Positions 1-10,939 of a DNA stretch of 64,000 bases are shown here, in pieces (positions within the stretch are counted from its first letter, which is position 1; every line of letters starts with the position of its first letter). The notes beneath the pieces were generated by a model that saw only the letters and a program-made list of their open reading frames with translations, searched no databases and had not been told where the DNA came from. The stretch comes from ZC4RG30 sp049841155. GTDB lineage: Bacteria > Pseudomonadota > Gammaproteobacteria > Steroidobacterales > Steroidobacteraceae. A program made the translations under genes and the position numbers. The stretch covers positions 186,001 through 250,000 of the forward strand of contig JASGHI010000004.1 of assembly GCA_049841155.1 (NCBI GenBank), written 5' to 3'.

Positions 1-1578
1 TACGCGCCGGCCGGCTGCTCCGAACGTGTGGCCACGGTGGACGTGCCCGCCGCAGACCGCAACCGCTTCTCGCTCACCGATGCCGAGGCCGAAAGCCTCG
101 CCCGCCAGGCGCTGCTCATCGAGCAGCACTATGGCTGCCCCATGGATATCGAATGGGGCAAGGATGGCGAGAGCGGCGAGCTCTACATCCTGCAGGCGCG
201 GCCCGAGACGGTGCAGAGCCGCAAGGGCCTGACCATGCAGCGCTTCACGCTCAAGGGCCGCGCGAAAGTGCTGGTCGAAGGGCGCAGCATCGGCCAGCGC
301 ATCGGCTCGGGCCGGGCGCGCGTGATCACCAGCGTGCGCGACATCGCGCGCGTGCAGCAGGGCGATGTGCTGGTGGCCGACATGACCGACCCGGACTGGG
401 AGCCGGTGATGAAGCGCGCGGCGGCCATCGTCACCAACCGCGGCGGACGCACCTGCCACGCCGCCATCATCGCGCGCGAGCTGGGCGTGCCGGCTGTGGT
501 GGGCTGCGGAGACGCGACGCGCGCCATCAAGGATGGCCAGGCCGTGACGGTCTCCTGCGCCGAGGGCGATACCGGCCATGTGTACGAGGGCCTGCTGGAC
601 TACGACGAGCAGCAGCTGGATCTGCAGGCCATGCCGGATGCGCCGGTGAAGATCATGATGAACGTGGGCAATCCCGACCGCGCCTTCAGCGTTGCCATGC
701 TGCCCAATCGCGGCGTGGGTCTGGCGCGTCTGGAATTCATCATCAACCGCATGATCGGCGTGCATCCGCGCGCGCTGCTCGAGTACTCGCTGCTGGATCC
801 GGAGGTGAAGGCGCGCGTGGACGCCCAGATGGCCGGCTATGCCGGACCGGAGGAGTTCTTCGTCACCAAGCTCGCCGAGGGTGTGGCACAGATCGCCGCG
901 GCGTTTGCGCCCGAGCCGGTGATCGTGCGGCTGTCGGATTTCAAGTCCAACGAGTACGCCAATCTCATCGGCGGTTCGCGCTACGAGCCTCATGAGGAGA
1001 ACCCCATGCTGGGTTTCCGTGGCGCTGCGCGCTACATCGACCCGGAGTTCCAGGCCTGCTTCGACCTGGAATGCCGCGCGCTGCGCCGGGTGCGCGAGGA
1101 TCTGGGGCTCGCCAATGTGCAGGTGATGGTGCCTTTCGTGCGCACGCTTGGCGAGGCGCGCGCCGTGACGCAGCTGCTGGCCGAGCGCGGCCTGGCGCGC
1201 GGCGTGCATGATCTCAAGCTCATCATGATGTGCGAGATTCCCTCCAACGCGCTGCTGGCGGAGCAGTTCCTCGAATACTTCGACGGCATGTCCATCGGCT
1301 CCAACGACCTCACGCAGCTGACGCTGGGGCTGGACCGGGATTCGGCCATCGTCTCGAAGGTGTTCGACGAGCGCGATCCGGCAGTCAAGGCGCTGATGTC
1401 CATGGCCATCGAGGCTTGCCGCAAGGCGGGCAAGTACGTCGGCATCTGCGGCCAGGGCCCTTCGGATTATCCGGACCTTGCCGAGTGGCTGGTGGAGCAG
1501 GGCATAACGAGCATTTCGCTGAATCCGGATACCGTCATCGAAACCTGGCTGCGCCTGGCGCGCAAGAGCGCGGGATGA
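1..1578 (+). CDS. ppsA: Phosphoenolpyruvate synthase, C-terminal two thirds (5' end outside window)
   Basis: This enzyme makes phosphoenolpyruvate from pyruvate and ATP in gluconeogenesis. The reading frame is open from the first base, so the gene starts upstream; about 525 residues are visible. The first part is the end of the ATP-grasp domain. Next comes the swivelling phosphohistidine domain with the TNRGGRTCHAAII motif, whose His carries the phosphoryl group. The C-terminal PEP-utilising barrel includes CGQGPSDYP and ends SLNPDTVIETW, very close to E. coli PpsA. The stop codon overlaps the start of ppsR (ATGA), so synthase and regulator are translationally coupled here. Family assignment is certain; only the amino-terminal third is missing. 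Confidence 0.97.
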   Translation, partial: YAPAGCSERVATVDVPAADRNRFSLTDAEAESLARQALLIEQHYGCPMDIEWGKDGESGELYILQARPETVQSRKGLTMQRFTLKGRAKVLVEGRSIGQRIGSGRARVITSVRDIARVQQGDVLVADMTDPDWEPVMKRAAAIVTNRGGRTCHAAIIARELGVPAVVGCGDATRAIKDGQAVTVSCAEGDTGHVYEGLLDYDEQQLDLQAMPDAPVKIMMNVGNPDRAFSVAMLPNRGVGLARLEFIINRMIGVHPRALLEYSLLDPEVKARVDAQMAGYAGPEEFFVTKLAEGVAQIAAAFAPEPVIVRLSDFKSNEYANLIGGSRYEPHEENPMLGFRGAARYIDPEFQACFDLECRALRRVREDLGLANVQVMVPFVRTLGEARAVTQLLAERGLARGVHDLKLIMMCEIPSNALLAEQFLEYFDGMSIGSNDLTQLTLGLDRDSAIVSKVFDERDPAVKALMSMAIEACRKAGKYVGICGQGPSDYPDLAEWLVEQGITSISLNPDTVIETWLRLARKSAG

Positions 1579-2402
1579 ACGCGCGCACGGTCTGCTTCGT
1601 GTCGGACCGCACCGGACTGACCGCCGAGACGCTGGGGCACAGCCTGCTGTCGCAGTTCGGCGGGCTGGAGGCGCGCACGGTGACCATGCCCTTCGTCACC
1701 AGTGTGCAGGACGCGCATGGCGTGGTGGCGCGCATCAACGAGATTGCGCGCCGCGATGGCGCGCGGCCCATCGTGCTCTCCACGCTGGTGGACGATGCCA
1801 TCCGCGGCATCGTGCATGGCGCCGAAGCCTTCGTGCTGGATTTCTTCGATGCCTTTCTTGCGCCGCTGGAAGCCGAACTGGGCCGGCCGTCGGCGCATGT
1901 CAGCGGCCTTGCCATGCGCTCCTGGGCGGGCGATGCAGCCCATTCGGACCGCGTGGTGGCGACCAACTATGCGCTCGCCAACGATGATGGCGCGGGCCAG
2001 CGCGACTACCGCAATGCCGATGTGATCCTGGTGGGCGTGTCGCGCTCGGGAAAGACGCCCACTTCACTGTACATGGCGCTGCAATATGGCATCCGCGCCG
2101 CCAACGTGCCGTTGCTGGAAGAGGATTTCGAGCAGCGCGAGCTGCCGCGGGAACTGCAGCCCTATCGCAGCAAGCTGTTCGGCCTGACGATCCGGCCCGA
2201 GAGGCTGCAGCAGATCCGCCAGGAGCGCCGGCCCGGCAGCCGCTATGCCTCGGCTGCGCAGGTGCAGTTCGAGATCCGCAGTGCGGCGGACCTGATGGCG
2301 CGCAACCAGATTCCGTGCATCGATGTCACCGAGTGCAGCGTCGAGGAGATCGCCAGCCGCATCCTCGACCGGATGAAGCTGCAGCGGCACATCCGCGCCT
2401 GA
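1575..2402 (+). CDS. ppsR: PEP synthase regulatory protein (bifunctional kinase/pyrophosphorylase, DUF299)
   Basis: PpsR inactivates PEP synthase by ADP-dependent phosphorylation of a threonine near its catalytic His, and reactivates it by phosphorolysis. The protein has 275 residues, the normal size. The P-loop GVSRSGKT lies at residues 154-161, and the conserved amino terminus VCFVSDRTGLTAETLG is intact. The start is the ATG that overlaps the ppsA stop by four bases, which aligns with the family's amino terminus. In E. coli ppsA and ppsR are divergent; here they form one transcript, which would fix their ratio. Confidence 0.95.
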   Translation: MNARTVCFVSDRTGLTAETLGHSLLSQFGGLEARTVTMPFVTSVQDAHGVVARINEIARRDGARPIVLSTLVDDAIRGIVHGAEAFVLDFFDAFLAPLEAELGRPSAHVSGLAMRSWAGDAAHSDRVVATNYALANDDGAGQRDYRNADVILVGVSRSGKTPTSLYMALQYGIRAANVPLLEEDFEQRELPRELQPYRSKLFGLTIRPERLQQIRQERRPGSRYASAAQVQFEIRSAADLMARNQIPCIDVTECSVEEIASRILDRMKLQRHIRA

Positions 2403-2406
2403 AGGC

Positions 2407-2826
2407 TCAGCGCCGTCCGAAGAGGCGGGTGAGAAGGCCGGGTTTCGGAGGTGGGGCTGGTCTCGGTGCGGGTTTCGCGGCGGTCGCGGGGCGCCGCGGC
2501 GGCGAACGGTTGTCGTAGGGGTTGAAGCTGTTGCGGCCGGCCATGGGATCGGTTTCGCGCGGGCCCCCGAAAGTGGGAACCGCCTTGCCCGCATTTGGGG
2601 CATCCCGGACAGGTTCCGGCTCGCGTTCCTGCTTCGGCTTCTTGGCCTCGTCCTCCAGCTCCAGGCCGGGCAGCTCCAGGCGTTTGAGCAGCCGCGAGGT
2701 GGATTCCAGCGCGTGCCGGCCCGTGTCGACGGCCCACTCCCAGACGGCGCGGCCACTGGCGTCGTGACGCACGCGGCCGGCGCGCTGAGCGGGTGGAGCC
2801 GGACGGTCTGAGTCCTTGTCAGCCAT
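2407..2826 (-). CDS. Conserved hypothetical protein, Pro/Arg-rich tail
   Basis: I do not recognise a named function. The product is about 139 residues and soluble, with no signal peptide or membrane segment. An amino-terminal stretch (GRAVWEWAVDTGRH, then an amphipathic LLKRLELPGLELED helix) looks conserved. The rest is Pro-, Lys- and Arg-rich and ends in GLLTRLFGRR. The ATG at 2826 is preferred over a TTG three codons upstream; neither has a strong ribosome binding site. It converges on ppsR with a four-base gap, and no terminator hairpin is visible between them. Confidence 0.55.
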   Translation of the reverse strand: MADKDSDRPAPPAQRAGRVRHDASGRAVWEWAVDTGRHALESTSRLLKRLELPGLELEDEAKKPKQEREPEPVRDAPNAGKAVPTFGGPRETDPMAGRNSFNPYDNRSPPRRPATAAKPAPRPAPPPKPGLLTRLFGRR

Positions 2827-2882
2827 GGGCGTCAAGCTAACAGATTGTCATATGGCCGGTTGTGCCGGGAGTCACGCGGAGG

Positions 2883-3563
2883 TCAGGACGGATCGTGACT
2901 GTCGTCGTGCAGCCCGGCGCCCAGGCCCAATCCCATGCCCATCATCGAGCCGCCCATGGCAGCTCCACCGCCGCCACCGCCTTTGCCGCCGCTCGCGCCC
3001 TCGCCTTTGCCGGCGGCCTTCGACGCCGTGGGCCGTGCGGGACCCTGCGCGGGGATGGCAAGGCCGCCGGGAATGGCGTCCAGCTCCAGCACTTCGCGGA
3101 TGAAATTGCGCAGCGAGACGACCAGCTCGGCGGTGCGCACGGGGTGACCGGAAGCCAGCTCGGAAGCCGCTTGTGCGGCGAGGCGCACCTGCTCGTCCGT
3201 GCCCAGCAGGATGACATCCGACAGCGCGGCCTCCACCGCATCGCGGATGCGCCGCGAGCGGTCGGAGCTCGCGCCTTCTGCGGCTTCGCCGGCGGCCGCT
3301 GCGTCGCTTTCACTCATCCTGCGCAAGTCACGCAGATGGGTGGGATCCACCGCCAGTTCCCCGGTGAATGAGCCGCCGAGCGTCTTGTAGGCCGCGATCA
3401 ACGTGCGCAGCCGCTCGTTGATCTGCCGGTTCTCGCGCTCGCGGCGCTGTTGCACGGTCTGCATGACCAGCAGGCGGATGCCCACACCGACCAGCGTGAT
3501 CAGCGCCAGCCCGATCAGCGTGGTCAGCAATGTCTGCCAGGAAGTGAAATCCAGACCGCGCAT
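2883..3563 (-). CDS. Single-pass membrane protein of unknown function
   Basis: The product is 226 residues. An amino-terminal hydrophobic segment (about residues 10-33, LLTTLIGLALITLVGVGIRLL) is followed by a charged, probably cytoplasmic region (QQRRERENRQINERL) and a helical middle domain with regularly spaced hydrophobics. The carboxy-terminal 50 residues are low complexity: Lys/Gly/Ala, then a Gly/Met run (MGGSMMGMGLGLGAGL). No catalytic motif is visible. It lies just downstream of the rpoD terminator on the same strand, so it probably has its own promoter or depends on readthrough. Function unknown. Confidence 0.6.
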   Translation of the reverse strand: MRGLDFTSWQTLLTTLIGLALITLVGVGIRLLVMQTVQQRRERENRQINERLRTLIAAYKTLGGSFTGELAVDPTHLRDLRRMSESDAAAAGEAAEGASSDRSRRIRDAVEAALSDVILLGTDEQVRLAAQAASELASGHPVRTAELVVSLRNFIREVLELDAIPGGLAIPAQGPARPTASKAAGKGEGASGGKGGGGGGAAMGGSMMGMGLGLGAGLHDDSHDPS

Positions 3564-3585
3564 GATTCACTCCATCGCAAATGAA

Positions 3586-3609
3586 AAGGCCCGCCGGTGG
3601 GCGGGCCTT
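3586..3609 (-). terminator. Rho-independent terminator of rpoD
   Basis: A perfect ten-base-pair stem (AAGGCCCGCC / GGCGGGCCTT) with a four-base loop lies six bases beyond the rpoD stop. Read on the minus strand it is followed by TTCATTT. It separates rpoD from the downstream membrane-protein gene. Confidence 0.8.
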
Positions 3610-3614
3610 GGTTC

Positions 3615-5807
<2,193 letters not shown>

Positions 5808-5850
5808 TGGGGCTCCGGCGGGAAGTGGAGAGGGGGTGAGCGAACCGGCA

Positions 5851-5879
5851 ATTCTAGCCGTGAGTGGGGGTCTTGACTA
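5851..5879 (-). promoter_or_regulatory. Candidate sigma-70 promoter in front of rpoD
   Basis: On the minus strand TAGTCA (-35-like, four of six matches) is separated by 17 bases from TAGAAT (-10-like, five of six). It sits 44 bases upstream of the rpoD ATG, in the only non-coding gap between dinB and rpoD. It would let rpoD be transcribed independently of dnaG-dinB. The match is by eye only. Confidence 0.35.
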
Positions 5880-5921
5880 TGGTTTGCAAGGGGCGCTGCC
5901 GGAGGCCAAATCCCTGCAAGT

Positions 5922-7100
5922 TCAGTGCCTTTCGCGCCCGGTGCGCAGCGCCCCGCCGGCCCGGAAGATGGCGTCGCGGCCGAATTTCTCGCGGATGCGG
6001 TCCAGCACAGGGTCAAGTGGTGCCGATTGATGTTCGATTTGCTGTGAAAAAAGATCGATTTGCACCGATCTTGTCAAATTTGAGGTGCCTACTCCCAGCA
6101 GGCGCAGCGCCGCCCGGGGGTTTTCGCGGCTCCACTGCGCGAGCAAGGCGGTGGCGATGCCGGCTATGACCTGCGAATCGCAGCTGGGGGGATGGACGGC
6201 CTGCTGGCGGGTGAAGGTGCTGAAGTCGCCGCGGCGTATCTTCACGCTCACGCAACCGGCCAGCATGGCGGCGCGGCGCAGCCGCTGCGAGGTTTGGTCG
6301 GCCAGCTGCAGCAGCTCGGCGCGCAGCCGCGCGCCATCGTGCAGGTCATGGTCGAAGGTGCATTCGCTGCTGATCGACTGTTCGCGGTGGTCATTGTTCA
6401 CCGGCCGGTCGTCGATGCCGCCGGCGCGCTCGCGCAGGCGCGGCGCCTGGTTGCCGAACAGCCGGCGCAGCCGGGCATCGTCGGCGCGGCGCAGCTGGCC
6501 CAGTGTCTGGATGCCGGCGGCCATGACCTCCTGTCCTTTCTTGCGGCCCAGGCCCGGCAGGCGCGTGACGGGCAGGGGATCGAGCAGCGCCTGCATGGCG
6601 TCCGGCATGACGATGGTGAGCCCGTCGGGCTTGTCGAGGTCCGAGGCGATCTTCGCGACCAGCTTGTTCGGCGCGACGCCCACCGACGCGGTGAGCACGC
6701 ACTCGCGGCGGATGTCGGCCTTGATGCGCGCGGCGATGGCGGGCGCGGGGCCATGCAGCGCGAGGCTGGCCGTGACATCGAGATAGGCTTCATCCAGCGA
6801 CAGGCCTTCGATCTCGGGTGTGTAGCGCGCGAAGATGGCGAACACCTGCCGCGATACCTCGCGGTAGCGCGCCATGCGCGGCGCCACGATGAGCGCCTGC
6901 GGGCACAGTTCCAGCGCACGGCGCGTGGGCATGGCCGAGCGCACGCCGTAGCGGCGCACTTCGTAGCTGGCGGCCGCCACCACGCCGCGCGGACCGCGGC
7001 CGCCGACGATGAGCGGCAGGCCGGCGAGCCGCGGGTCGTCCCGCTGCTCGACGGACGCGTAGAACGCGTCCATGTCAACGTGCAGGATCGCGCGATTCAC
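5922..7100 (-). CDS. dinB: DNA polymerase IV (Y-family translesion polymerase)
   Basis: This error-prone Y-family polymerase extends past damaged template bases. It has 392 residues. The palm carries the metal-binding Asp9 in ILHVDMDAFYASVEQ and Asp103-Glu104 in SLDEAYLDVT. A helix-hairpin-helix region (LPGLGRKKGQEVMAAGI) and a little-finger domain follow. QIDLF at about 347-351 resembles a sliding-clamp-binding motif. The start codon lies inside the end of dnaG (26-base overlap), so dinB is co-transcribed with primase and has no room for a LexA-controlled promoter of its own. Its placement between dnaG and rpoD is unusual. Confidence 0.95.
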   Translation of the reverse strand: MNRAILHVDMDAFYASVEQRDDPRLAGLPLIVGGRGPRGVVAAASYEVRRYGVRSAMPTRRALELCPQALIVAPRMARYREVSRQVFAIFARYTPEIEGLSLDEAYLDVTASLALHGPAPAIAARIKADIRRECVLTASVGVAPNKLVAKIASDLDKPDGLTIVMPDAMQALLDPLPVTRLPGLGRKKGQEVMAAGIQTLGQLRRADDARLRRLFGNQAPRLRERAGGIDDRPVNNDHREQSISSECTFDHDLHDGARLRAELLQLADQTSQRLRRAAMLAGCVSVKIRRGDFSTFTRQQAVHPPSCDSQVIAGIATALLAQWSRENPRAALRLLGVGTSNLTRSVQIDLFSQQIEHQSAPLDPVLDRIREKFGRDAIFRAGGALRTGRERH

Positions 7101-8871
7101 GCAGCAGCACCCGCAGACGTTCGCGCTCGTGTGTCTCGAGGCCGCTGCGCTGCTCCTTTTCGATCAGCGCATCGAGCTCGCTCATCGTGGCGCCCTGCGC
7201 CAGCCGGCGCAGCGCATTGAGCAGTTCCTGCGCAGCGGCTTCCGTATCGGGCGTGATGGATTCAGCCATCGCGAGCTTCGCAAGCCGTTCACCGGCCGGA
7301 TGTTCGCGCCAGCGCTCCAGCACTTGCGCGGTGCTGGCGGCCGGCTGCTCGCGCAGCTGCGCCAGCAGTTCGCGCAGCACCTCCATGCCAGGCTCGTCGA
7401 GCGGATCGAGCGCGGCCATGTCGTCCGCGCCGATGCGGCTGGCGATGGCAGGAAACAGCAGCAGGTTGTGCACCGCCTGGCGCACCAGGCCGCCGCGGCC
7501 GGCGCTGTGCGCGGTGCGTGGCGCAGATCGCCGCGCGCCTGCCGTCTGCTCGGCCGTCCGCGGATCGGCGGCATGGGTCACCGGCCCGACGATGGCGAGG
7601 AAGCGCTCGGCACTCACGCCGATGGCCTGTGCCAGACGGTCCAGCAGCAGCTCGCGGTAAGGGCCCGCAGGCACACGCTCCAGTAGCGGCCGCGCTTCGG
7701 CCACGAAGCGCGCCTTGCCGTCCGCATGGCGGATGTCGATGGATTCGGCAAGGTGCGCGACGAGGTATTCGGACAGCGGCAGCGCGGCGGCATAGCGCGC
7801 CTCGAAGCCTTCGCGGCCTTCCTTGCCGACCAGCGTGTCCGGATCCTCGCCCTCGGGCAGGAACAGGAATTTGAGCTCGCGGCCCGCGGTGGCCTCGGGC
7901 AGCGCATTCTGCAGCGCGCGCCATGCGGCAGCGCGGCCGGCGCGGTCGCCGTCGAAGCAGAAGATCACCTCGCTCACCGCGCGGAACGCGCGCTTGAGAT
8001 GTTCAGGTGTGGTGGCGGTGCCCAGCGTTGCCACGGCATACGCGATGCCGCTCTGATGCAGCCGCACCACGTCCATGTAGCCCTCGACGATGATCAGGCG
8101 CTTGAGCGGCGCGCGGTTCTGCCGCGCTTCGTACAGCCCATAAAGCTCGCGGCCCTTGTGGAACAGCGCCGTTTCGGGCGAGTTGAGGTACTTGGGTTCC
8201 CCCTGGTCCAGCACGCGGCCGCCGAAGGCGATCACGCGGCCGCGCGCATCGCGGATCGGGAACATCAGCCGGTCGCGGAAGCGGTCGTACCAGCCATCGC
8301 CCTTCTCGCGCGCGATGATGAGGCCGGTGTCGGCGAGCTTCTGCCGCGAGGCATCGCTGGCGCCGAAGCGCTTGAGCACCTCGTTCCACGCATCGGGTGC
8401 ATAGCCGATGCCGAAGCGTTCGGCGATTCCGGCATCGAGGCCGCGGCGCAGCGCATAGCCGCGGGCGCGCTCATCGCGCGCCAGCTGCTCGCGGTAGAAC
8501 GTCGCGACCTTGCCCATCAGCGTATACAGGTCCTCATCCACGCTGCGGGCGGGCGCTGTGCCCTGCATCTGCTCGTGCGGAACCTCCACGCCGAGGCGTG
8601 CGGCCAGCTCCTCCACCGCCTCGGGGAAGGGCAGGCGGTCGTAGTTCATGAGAAACCCCAGCGCCGTTCCATGGGCACCGCAGCCGAAGCAGTGGTAGAA
8701 CTGCTTCGCCGGGCTCACCCAGAACGAAGGGGTCTTCTCGTTGTGGAAGGGGCAGCAGGCGCGGTATTCGCGTCCGGCCTTTTTCAAAGGCACACGCGAG
8801 CCGATGATCTCGACGATGTCGGCCTTGCCGATTAGCTCGTCGATGAAGGCTTGGGGGATGCGGCCGGCCAT
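7075..8871 (-). CDS. dnaG: DNA primase
   Basis: Primase makes the RNA primers for DNA replication. The protein has 598 residues, the normal length. The amino-terminal CHC2 zinc-binding domain has Cys40, His43, Cys61 and Cys64 (CCPFHNEKTPSF and FYHCFGCG). The TOPRIM catalytic core contains LIIVEGYMDVV and FCFDGDRAGR. The carboxy-terminal region is the helical DnaB-interaction domain. The ATG start is followed by GRIPQAFIDELIGKADIVE, as in the family. It is divergent from the MFS gene with only 27 bases between start codons, so promoters must overlap or lie in coding sequence. Confidence 0.97.
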   Translation of the reverse strand: MAGRIPQAFIDELIGKADIVEIIGSRVPLKKAGREYRACCPFHNEKTPSFWVSPAKQFYHCFGCGAHGTALGFLMNYDRLPFPEAVEELAARLGVEVPHEQMQGTAPARSVDEDLYTLMGKVATFYREQLARDERARGYALRRGLDAGIAERFGIGYAPDAWNEVLKRFGASDASRQKLADTGLIIAREKGDGWYDRFRDRLMFPIRDARGRVIAFGGRVLDQGEPKYLNSPETALFHKGRELYGLYEARQNRAPLKRLIIVEGYMDVVRLHQSGIAYAVATLGTATTPEHLKRAFRAVSEVIFCFDGDRAGRAAAWRALQNALPEATAGRELKFLFLPEGEDPDTLVGKEGREGFEARYAAALPLSEYLVAHLAESIDIRHADGKARFVAEARPLLERVPAGPYRELLLDRLAQAIGVSAERFLAIVGPVTHAADPRTAEQTAGARRSAPRTAHSAGRGGLVRQAVHNLLLFPAIASRIGADDMAALDPLDEPGMEVLRELLAQLREQPAASTAQVLERWREHPAGERLAKLAMAESITPDTEAAAQELLNALRRLAQGATMSELDALIEKEQRSGLETHERERLRVLLRESRDPAR

Positions 8872-8898
8872 GGGATGCTTAGCGTAACAGGGGAAAGA

Positions 8899-10179
8899 AT
8901 GGTCTCCGACGAGGCGATCTACAGAAAAATCCGCTGGCGCCTGCTGCCGTACCTGCTGCTGTTGTACGTGGTCGCCTGGTTCGACCGCGTGAACGTGGGT
9001 TTTGCGGCGCTGCAGATGAATGCGGACCTGGGCTTCTCGCCCGCCGTTTTCGGCCTGGGCGCCGGCATCTTTTTCATCGGCTATGCGCTGTGCGAGGTGC
9101 CCAGCAACCTCATCCTGGCGCGCGTGGGGGCGCGGCGCTGGATCAGCCGCATCATGGTGAGCTGGGGGCTGGTGTCCATCGCCATGATGTTCGTGCGCGA
9201 TGCCACCACTTTCTACGTGCTGCGCTTCCTGCTGGGCGTGGCGGAGGCCGGCTTCCTGCCGGGCATTCTGTACTACCTCTCGGCCTGGTTTCCCCGGGGC
9301 GAGAGGGCCCGTGCGGTGTCCTGGTTCATGATGGGCATTCCTCTCTCAACGGTATTCGGCGGGCCCATTGCAGGCCTGCTGCTGGGCATGGACGGGCACT
9401 CGGGGCTGCAGGGCTGGCAGTGGCTGTTCCTCGTCGAGGGGGTGCCGGCGGTGGGGCTGGGCATCCTTACCTGGTTCCTGCTGCCGGATGGTCCGGACGC
9501 CGCCCGTTTTCTCGGCGAACAGGAGCGCTCGCGCGTGCAGCAGCTGCTGGCAGCCGAAGCACAGGCGACCCGCGACCGGCATTCGGCGCGGCTTTCCACG
9601 GCGCTGCTGCACCCCACCGTGTGGCTGCTGGGACTGGTGCTGTTTGCCTGCCAGAGCGGCAGCTACGGGCTGACGCTGTGGATACCGCAGATCGTCAAAC
9701 GCCTGTCCGGGCAGGGCGAGCTTGCCGTGGGATTCATCTCGGCGCTGCCCTATGTGGCCGCGGCGGTGGCGATGATCCTCGTGGGCCGCAGCTCGGACCG
9801 CAGCGGCGAGCGCTTCCTGCACCTGGCGCTGCCGAGCTTTCTGGGCGCGGTGGGTTTTGCCGCCAGCGCCTTCCTGCTCACACCGGTGCCGGGAATGATC
9901 GCGCTGACCATCGCGGCCATCGGCGATCTGTCCACGCGCGGGCCGTTCTGGGCATTGCCGCCGCGCTTTCTCACCGGCAGTGCGCTGGCCGCCGGCATCG
10001 CGCTCATCAATACCATGGGGTCGCTGGGTGGTTTCGTCGGGCCCTATGCGGTGGGGCTGGTGCGGGAGCGCACCGGCAGTTTCACCGGCGGCATGCTGCT
10101 GCTGGCCGGGATGCTGCTGTTCGCGGGAGTGGCCACGCTGGCGCTGCGGCGCGCGAAGCTGCTCAGCGGCGACGGATGA
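8899..10179 (+). CDS. MFS transporter, anion:cation symporter-like
   Basis: The product is a 426-residue, twelve-helix major facilitator. The first helix carries LLYVVAWFDRVNVGFAALQM, typical of the anion:cation symporter group that moves organic acids such as sugar acids, tartrate or phthalate. A loop-2/3 motif (ARVGARRWISRI) and the amphipathic central loop (RFLGEQERSRVQQLL) are also typical. The ATG at 8899 is chosen because GGGGAAAG precedes it; upstream in-frame ATGs run into the dnaG promoter zone. It stands on the strand opposite to the surrounding rpsU-yqeY and dnaG-dinB-rpoD genes, so it looks inserted. Substrate unknown. Confidence 0.85.
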   Translation: MVSDEAIYRKIRWRLLPYLLLLYVVAWFDRVNVGFAALQMNADLGFSPAVFGLGAGIFFIGYALCEVPSNLILARVGARRWISRIMVSWGLVSIAMMFVRDATTFYVLRFLLGVAEAGFLPGILYYLSAWFPRGERARAVSWFMMGIPLSTVFGGPIAGLLLGMDGHSGLQGWQWLFLVEGVPAVGLGILTWFLLPDGPDAARFLGEQERSRVQQLLAAEAQATRDRHSARLSTALLHPTVWLLGLVLFACQSGSYGLTLWIPQIVKRLSGQGELAVGFISALPYVAAAVAMILVGRSSDRSGERFLHLALPSFLGAVGFAASAFLLTPVPGMIALTIAAIGDLSTRGPFWALPPRFLTGSALAAGIALINTMGSLGGFVGPYAVGLVRERTGSFTGGMLLLAGMLLFAGVATLALRRAKLLSGDG

Positions 10180-10240
10180 ACTTCGAAGCGACGAGGATGA
10201 TGATGGCGAGCAGCAGCAGGACGGCGACGATGCGTCCCAC
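10163..10240 (-). CDS. Possible 25-residue single-helix membrane peptide
   Basis: A GTG-started frame encodes a peptide whose core is VAVLLLLAIIILVASKF, ending IRRR. That is a near-ideal membrane helix with a positive cytoplasmic end. It begins nine bases after the yqeY stop, and AAGG lies eight bases upstream of the GTG. Its last 17 bases overlap the 3' end of the MFS gene on the opposite strand. It is too short for routine gene callers. Expression is inferred only from the RBS, the spacing and the amino acid pattern. Confidence 0.4.
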   Translation of the reverse strand: MGRIVAVLLLLAIIILVASKFIRRR

Positions 10241-10249
10241 GGCGGGCCT

Positions 10250-10696
10250 TCAGGCCGACAGGCGGGCTTTGACGCGCGCGCTCACGGCGCCCATGTCGGC
10301 ACGGCCGGCCGCTGCCGTCTTCACGTGCGCGACCACCTTGCCCATGTCTTTCATCGAGGCCGCGCCGGTGGCGGCGATGGCCGCGTCGATCAGCGCGTCG
10401 ACTTCCGCATCGGACAGGCGCTGCGGCAGATAGGCGTCGAGCACGGCGAGTTCGGCCTGCTCCTTGGCCACGAGGTCCGCACGGCCACCGGCCTCGAACT
10501 GCACGATGGATTCGCGGCGCTGCTTGACCATCTTCTCGATCACCGAGAGGGTCTGCACGTCGTCGAGCTGGATGCGCTCGTCGACTTCGCGCTGCTTGAT
10601 GGCGGCGAGGATCAGGCGGATCGTCGCGAGGCGCTCTTTCTCACCCGAGCGCATCGCGGACTTCATGTCCTCCTGGATGCGCTCCTTGACGGCCAT
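10250..10696 (-). CDS. yqeY: GatB/YqeY domain protein
   Basis: The product is 148 residues and all helical. It matches the YqeY family, which resembles the tRNA-binding tail of the GatB amidotransferase subunit. Typical segments are MKSAMRSGEKERLATIRLILAAIKQ, LAVLDAYLPQRLSDAEVD and MGKVVAHVK. The biochemical role is not settled. It starts four bases after rpsU stops, so the two are one operon. In many gammaproteobacteria the order is rpsU-yqeY-dnaG-rpoD; here the MFS gene separates yqeY from dnaG. Confidence 0.92.
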   Translation of the reverse strand: MAVKERIQEDMKSAMRSGEKERLATIRLILAAIKQREVDERIQLDDVQTLSVIEKMVKQRRESIVQFEAGGRADLVAKEQAELAVLDAYLPQRLSDAEVDALIDAAIAATGAASMKDMGKVVAHVKTAAAGRADMGAVSARVKARLSA

Positions 10697-10700
10697 GGTC

Positions 10701-10919
10701 TTAGGACGCGCGGGGCGCGCGGTTTTCCATGCGCGGCGAGCTGCGCTTGATGTGGCGCTTCACCGCGGCCGCCTTCTTGCGCTTACGCTCCTGGGTGGGC
10801 TTTTCGTAGAATTCGCGCCGGCGCAGCTCCGAGAGAATGCCCGCCTTTTCACAGGCGCGCTTGAAGCGTCGCAGGGCGACGTCGAAGTACTCATTCTCGC
10901 GAACACGCACGCTCGGCAT
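10701..10919 (-). CDS. rpsU: 30S ribosomal protein S21
   Basis: S21 is a small basic protein of the 30S subunit that helps translation initiation. It has 72 residues: PSVRVRENEYFDVALRRFKR, ACEKAGILSELRRREFYEKP, then an Arg/Lys-rich tail. The ATG is preceded by AAGGA at the right distance. It is the first gene of the split macromolecular-synthesis locus and is divergent from tsaD, the usual arrangement. Confidence 0.96.
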   Translation of the reverse strand: MPSVRVRENEYFDVALRRFKRACEKAGILSELRRREFYEKPTQERKRKKAAAVKRHIKRSSPRMENRAPRAS

Positions 10920-10939
10920 TGCAGATCCTTGTCGAAAGG

